In this document: positions 5,058-5,647 of the stretch, in pieces
How positions within the stretch are numbered: position 1 is the stretch's first letter
How the letters are laid out: the number at the start of each line of letters is the position of its first letter
NCBI GenBank assembly: GCA_937983015.1
Contig: CALKAK010000147.1
Location: 1-5,647 of the forward strand
Reading direction: 5' to 3'
DNA: 5,647 bases
Source of the DNA: an uncultured Bacillaceae bacterium
Lineage (GTDB): Bacteria; Bacillota; Bacilli; Bacillales; Caldibacillaceae
The notes under the pieces: model-generated
What the model was told of the DNA's origin: nothing
Database searches by the model: none
What the model saw: the letters and a program-made list of their open reading frames with translations, nothing else
Translations under genes and position numbers: made by a program

Positions 5058-5333
5058 ATGATGCATTCAAGAGCCGATCTGATATTTAATATTACGGGAA
5101 TGTGGTTTGTATTTTTGCTTCTCGCATTGTTTGTCGTTATAGTTATATCCTTAATAAAGGTTTGGCGTACAAAAATTGAAACACCAAAAGAAGAAATGTA
5201 TAAAAAATTAGCGATCGATGCAGCAGAAGTTCAGAAGGAAACTGCCCGTCAGCAGGAAAAACTGCTTGAAGAACTCGCGGATATAAAAGAGAGACTCGCT
5301 ACGATTGAACGGATTTTGAAAGAGGTTGAATAA
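5058..5333 (+). CDS. one-TM protein with C-terminal coiled coil, PspB-like shape
   Basis: The 91-residue product has a short N-terminal region, one membrane segment at about 15-34 (MWFVFLLLALFVVIVISLIK) and then a long charged amphipathic helix from about 44 to 91. The end, IKERLATIERILKEVE, shows heptad-like spacing of Leu/Ile. The architecture and the RxxxLExIL-like end recall phage shock protein B, a small inner-membrane protein whose coiled coil partners with PspC to sense envelope stress. Homology is not proven, because any short membrane-anchored coiled coil would look alike. ATG 5058 is preferred, with GAGGG (5044-5048) nine bases upstream; ATG 5061 is next. It begins two bases after the regulator stop. 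A cytoplasmic coiled coil encoded beside a regulator suggests it may bind or anchor that regulator (inference). Confidence 0.75.
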   Translation: MMHSRADLIFNITGMWFVFLLLALFVVIVISLIKVWRTKIETPKEEMYKKLAIDAAEVQKETARQQEKLLEELADIKERLATIERILKEVE

Positions 5334-5484
5334 CGGTACGTTTGGTGCAGGGCGGGATCGATGTTGGTAACTGTTGCTCTTGAAATTAGTTCGGTAATTA
5401 TTTGAGTAAAAGATTTTCTACAGCTGTTACGCTAAAACTTTAAAAAAAAATAAAATAAGCTCACCTGCTAATAAAATATTACGC
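5334..5484. other. noncoding gap after the ArsR/membrane unit
   Basis: No gene is supported. A 14-codon frame from ATG 5361 follows a GGGCGGG but is too short to call. An A-rich run at about 5443-5458 precedes the hairpin at 5485-5532. No terminator is visible immediately after the coiled-coil gene, so the first candidate stop for that transcript is the hairpin itself. Confidence 0.4.
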
Positions 5485-5532
5485 AATGAAATAGCCAAAC
5501 TTCTCAAAAAAACGAAGTTTGGCTATTTCATT
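5485..5532. terminator. perfect 19-bp hairpin, terminator or mobile-element end structure
   Basis: AATGAAATAGCCAAACTTC (5485-5503) and its exact reverse complement (5514-5532) flank a ten-base A-rich loop. A further C-G pair (5484/5533) extends it. No clean T-run follows on either strand; the + strand continues GTTGTTTA. It lies between the + strand three-gene unit and the end of the - strand fragment at 5538. That fits a bidirectional terminator of convergent genes, or the hairpin often found just after a transposase gene. A perfect stem of this length is unlikely by chance. Confidence 0.6.
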
Positions 5533-5596
5533 GTTGTTTATGGCAAACTAAAAATGTATTGTTTGGCCATCAATTTATGTAGGTTCGAACAACAAT
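5530..5596. repeat. nested inverted repeats
   Basis: ATTGTTGTT (5530-5538) is the exact reverse complement of AACAACAAT (5588-5596). Inside lies a second pair, ATGGCAAAC (5540-5548) and GTTTGGCCAT (5561-5570), complementary except for one extra G. Together with the hairpin at 5485-5532, which shares GTTTGGC, this makes a cluster of foldable sequence. The pairs lie within the apparent - strand coding tail and may be incidental to it. Confidence 0.35.
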
Positions 5597-5647
5597 AAAA
5601 AAACCACTTGCCAACATTCCTTAAATACACTACCCTCCTAGTTGGAT
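5538..5647 (-). CDS. C-terminal end of an unidentified protein, possibly a transposase (partial)
   Basis: The - strand is open from the right edge of the window to TAA at 5540-5538, giving the last 35 residues of a protein that enters from the right. It begins PTRRVVYLRNVGKWFFYCCS and ends NLHKLMAKQYIFSLP. The pattern 'RN-V-x-K-W-x4-C-x-x-NLHKL' resembles the closing helix of IS1182-type transposases, where a stretch like 'GLxxVxxEWxLxxxAHNLxKL' is usual. The perfect hairpin directly after the stop would also suit an IS end. The identification rests on a short stretch and memory of the family, so it is tentative. The frame could instead be noncoding. Any start lies outside the window or at GTG 5630, which has AGGAGGG only two bases upstream. 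Confidence 0.35.
   Translation of the reverse strand, partial: PTRRVVYLRNVGKWFFYCCSNLHKLMAKQYIFSLP

Noticed and set aside
1..5647. CRISPR array, tRNA or rRNA genes
   Set aside because: No regularly spaced direct repeats and no tRNA-like cloverleaf or rRNA-like sequence were seen on either strand.

Overview
The window reads as chromosomal DNA of a low-GC Firmicute, most likely a member of the Bacillales. The supporting signs are AT-rich intergenic DNA, strong AGGAGG-type ribosome binding sites, GTG/TTG starts, a Frm2-type nitroreductase, an aldo-keto reductase with the IPKS signature, and SdpR/DUF1648 relatives. I cannot name a species. It looks like an accessory region: three stretches of live or recently live genes lie among decaying ones.

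Layout. (1) 156-992, + strand: a nucleotidyltransferase-fold gene with clear GGSRTRG and SDIDIG motifs, broken by two in-frame stop codons. (2) 1124-2634, - strand: an apparently intact two-gene redox unit, an aldo-keto reductase followed by an Frm2/CinD-like nitroreductase, with a recognisable promoter and two small palindromes that may be operators. A 12-bp hairpin at 1048-1077 separates it from the convergent pseudogene. (3) 2884-4142, + strand: a decaying SdpR/SdpI-like operon. It holds a frameshifted ArsR-type repressor gene, a multiply disabled membrane-protein gene and a DUF1648 membrane protein that may still be readable. A nearly perfect operator of TATCTA half-sites precedes it. (4) 4143-4434: intergenic DNA with a start-less open frame on the - strand and a strong + strand terminator at 4354-4400. 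(5) 4435-5333, + strand: the most interesting unit. A consensus promoter (TTGACA, 17 bp, TATATT) is overlapped by a 34-bp imperfect palindrome. It drives a small two-TM protein, an ArsR-type winged-helix regulator and a one-TM coiled-coil protein of PspB-like shape. The genes are packed by a 4-bp overlap and a 2-bp gap. (6) 5334-5647: noncoding DNA, a perfect 19-bp hairpin, and on the - strand the last 35 residues of a protein that may be a transposase.

How the genes work together (inference). Units 3 and 5 share one logic: a small metal-site-free ArsR-type repressor encoded with small membrane proteins behind an autoregulatory palindrome. In the known SdpR/SdpI system the membrane partner sequesters the repressor. 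Unit 3 is a decayed example, and unit 5 could be an intact, unrelated membrane-linked switch, perhaps for envelope stress. Unit 2 probably detoxifies carbonyls, quinones or nitro compounds.
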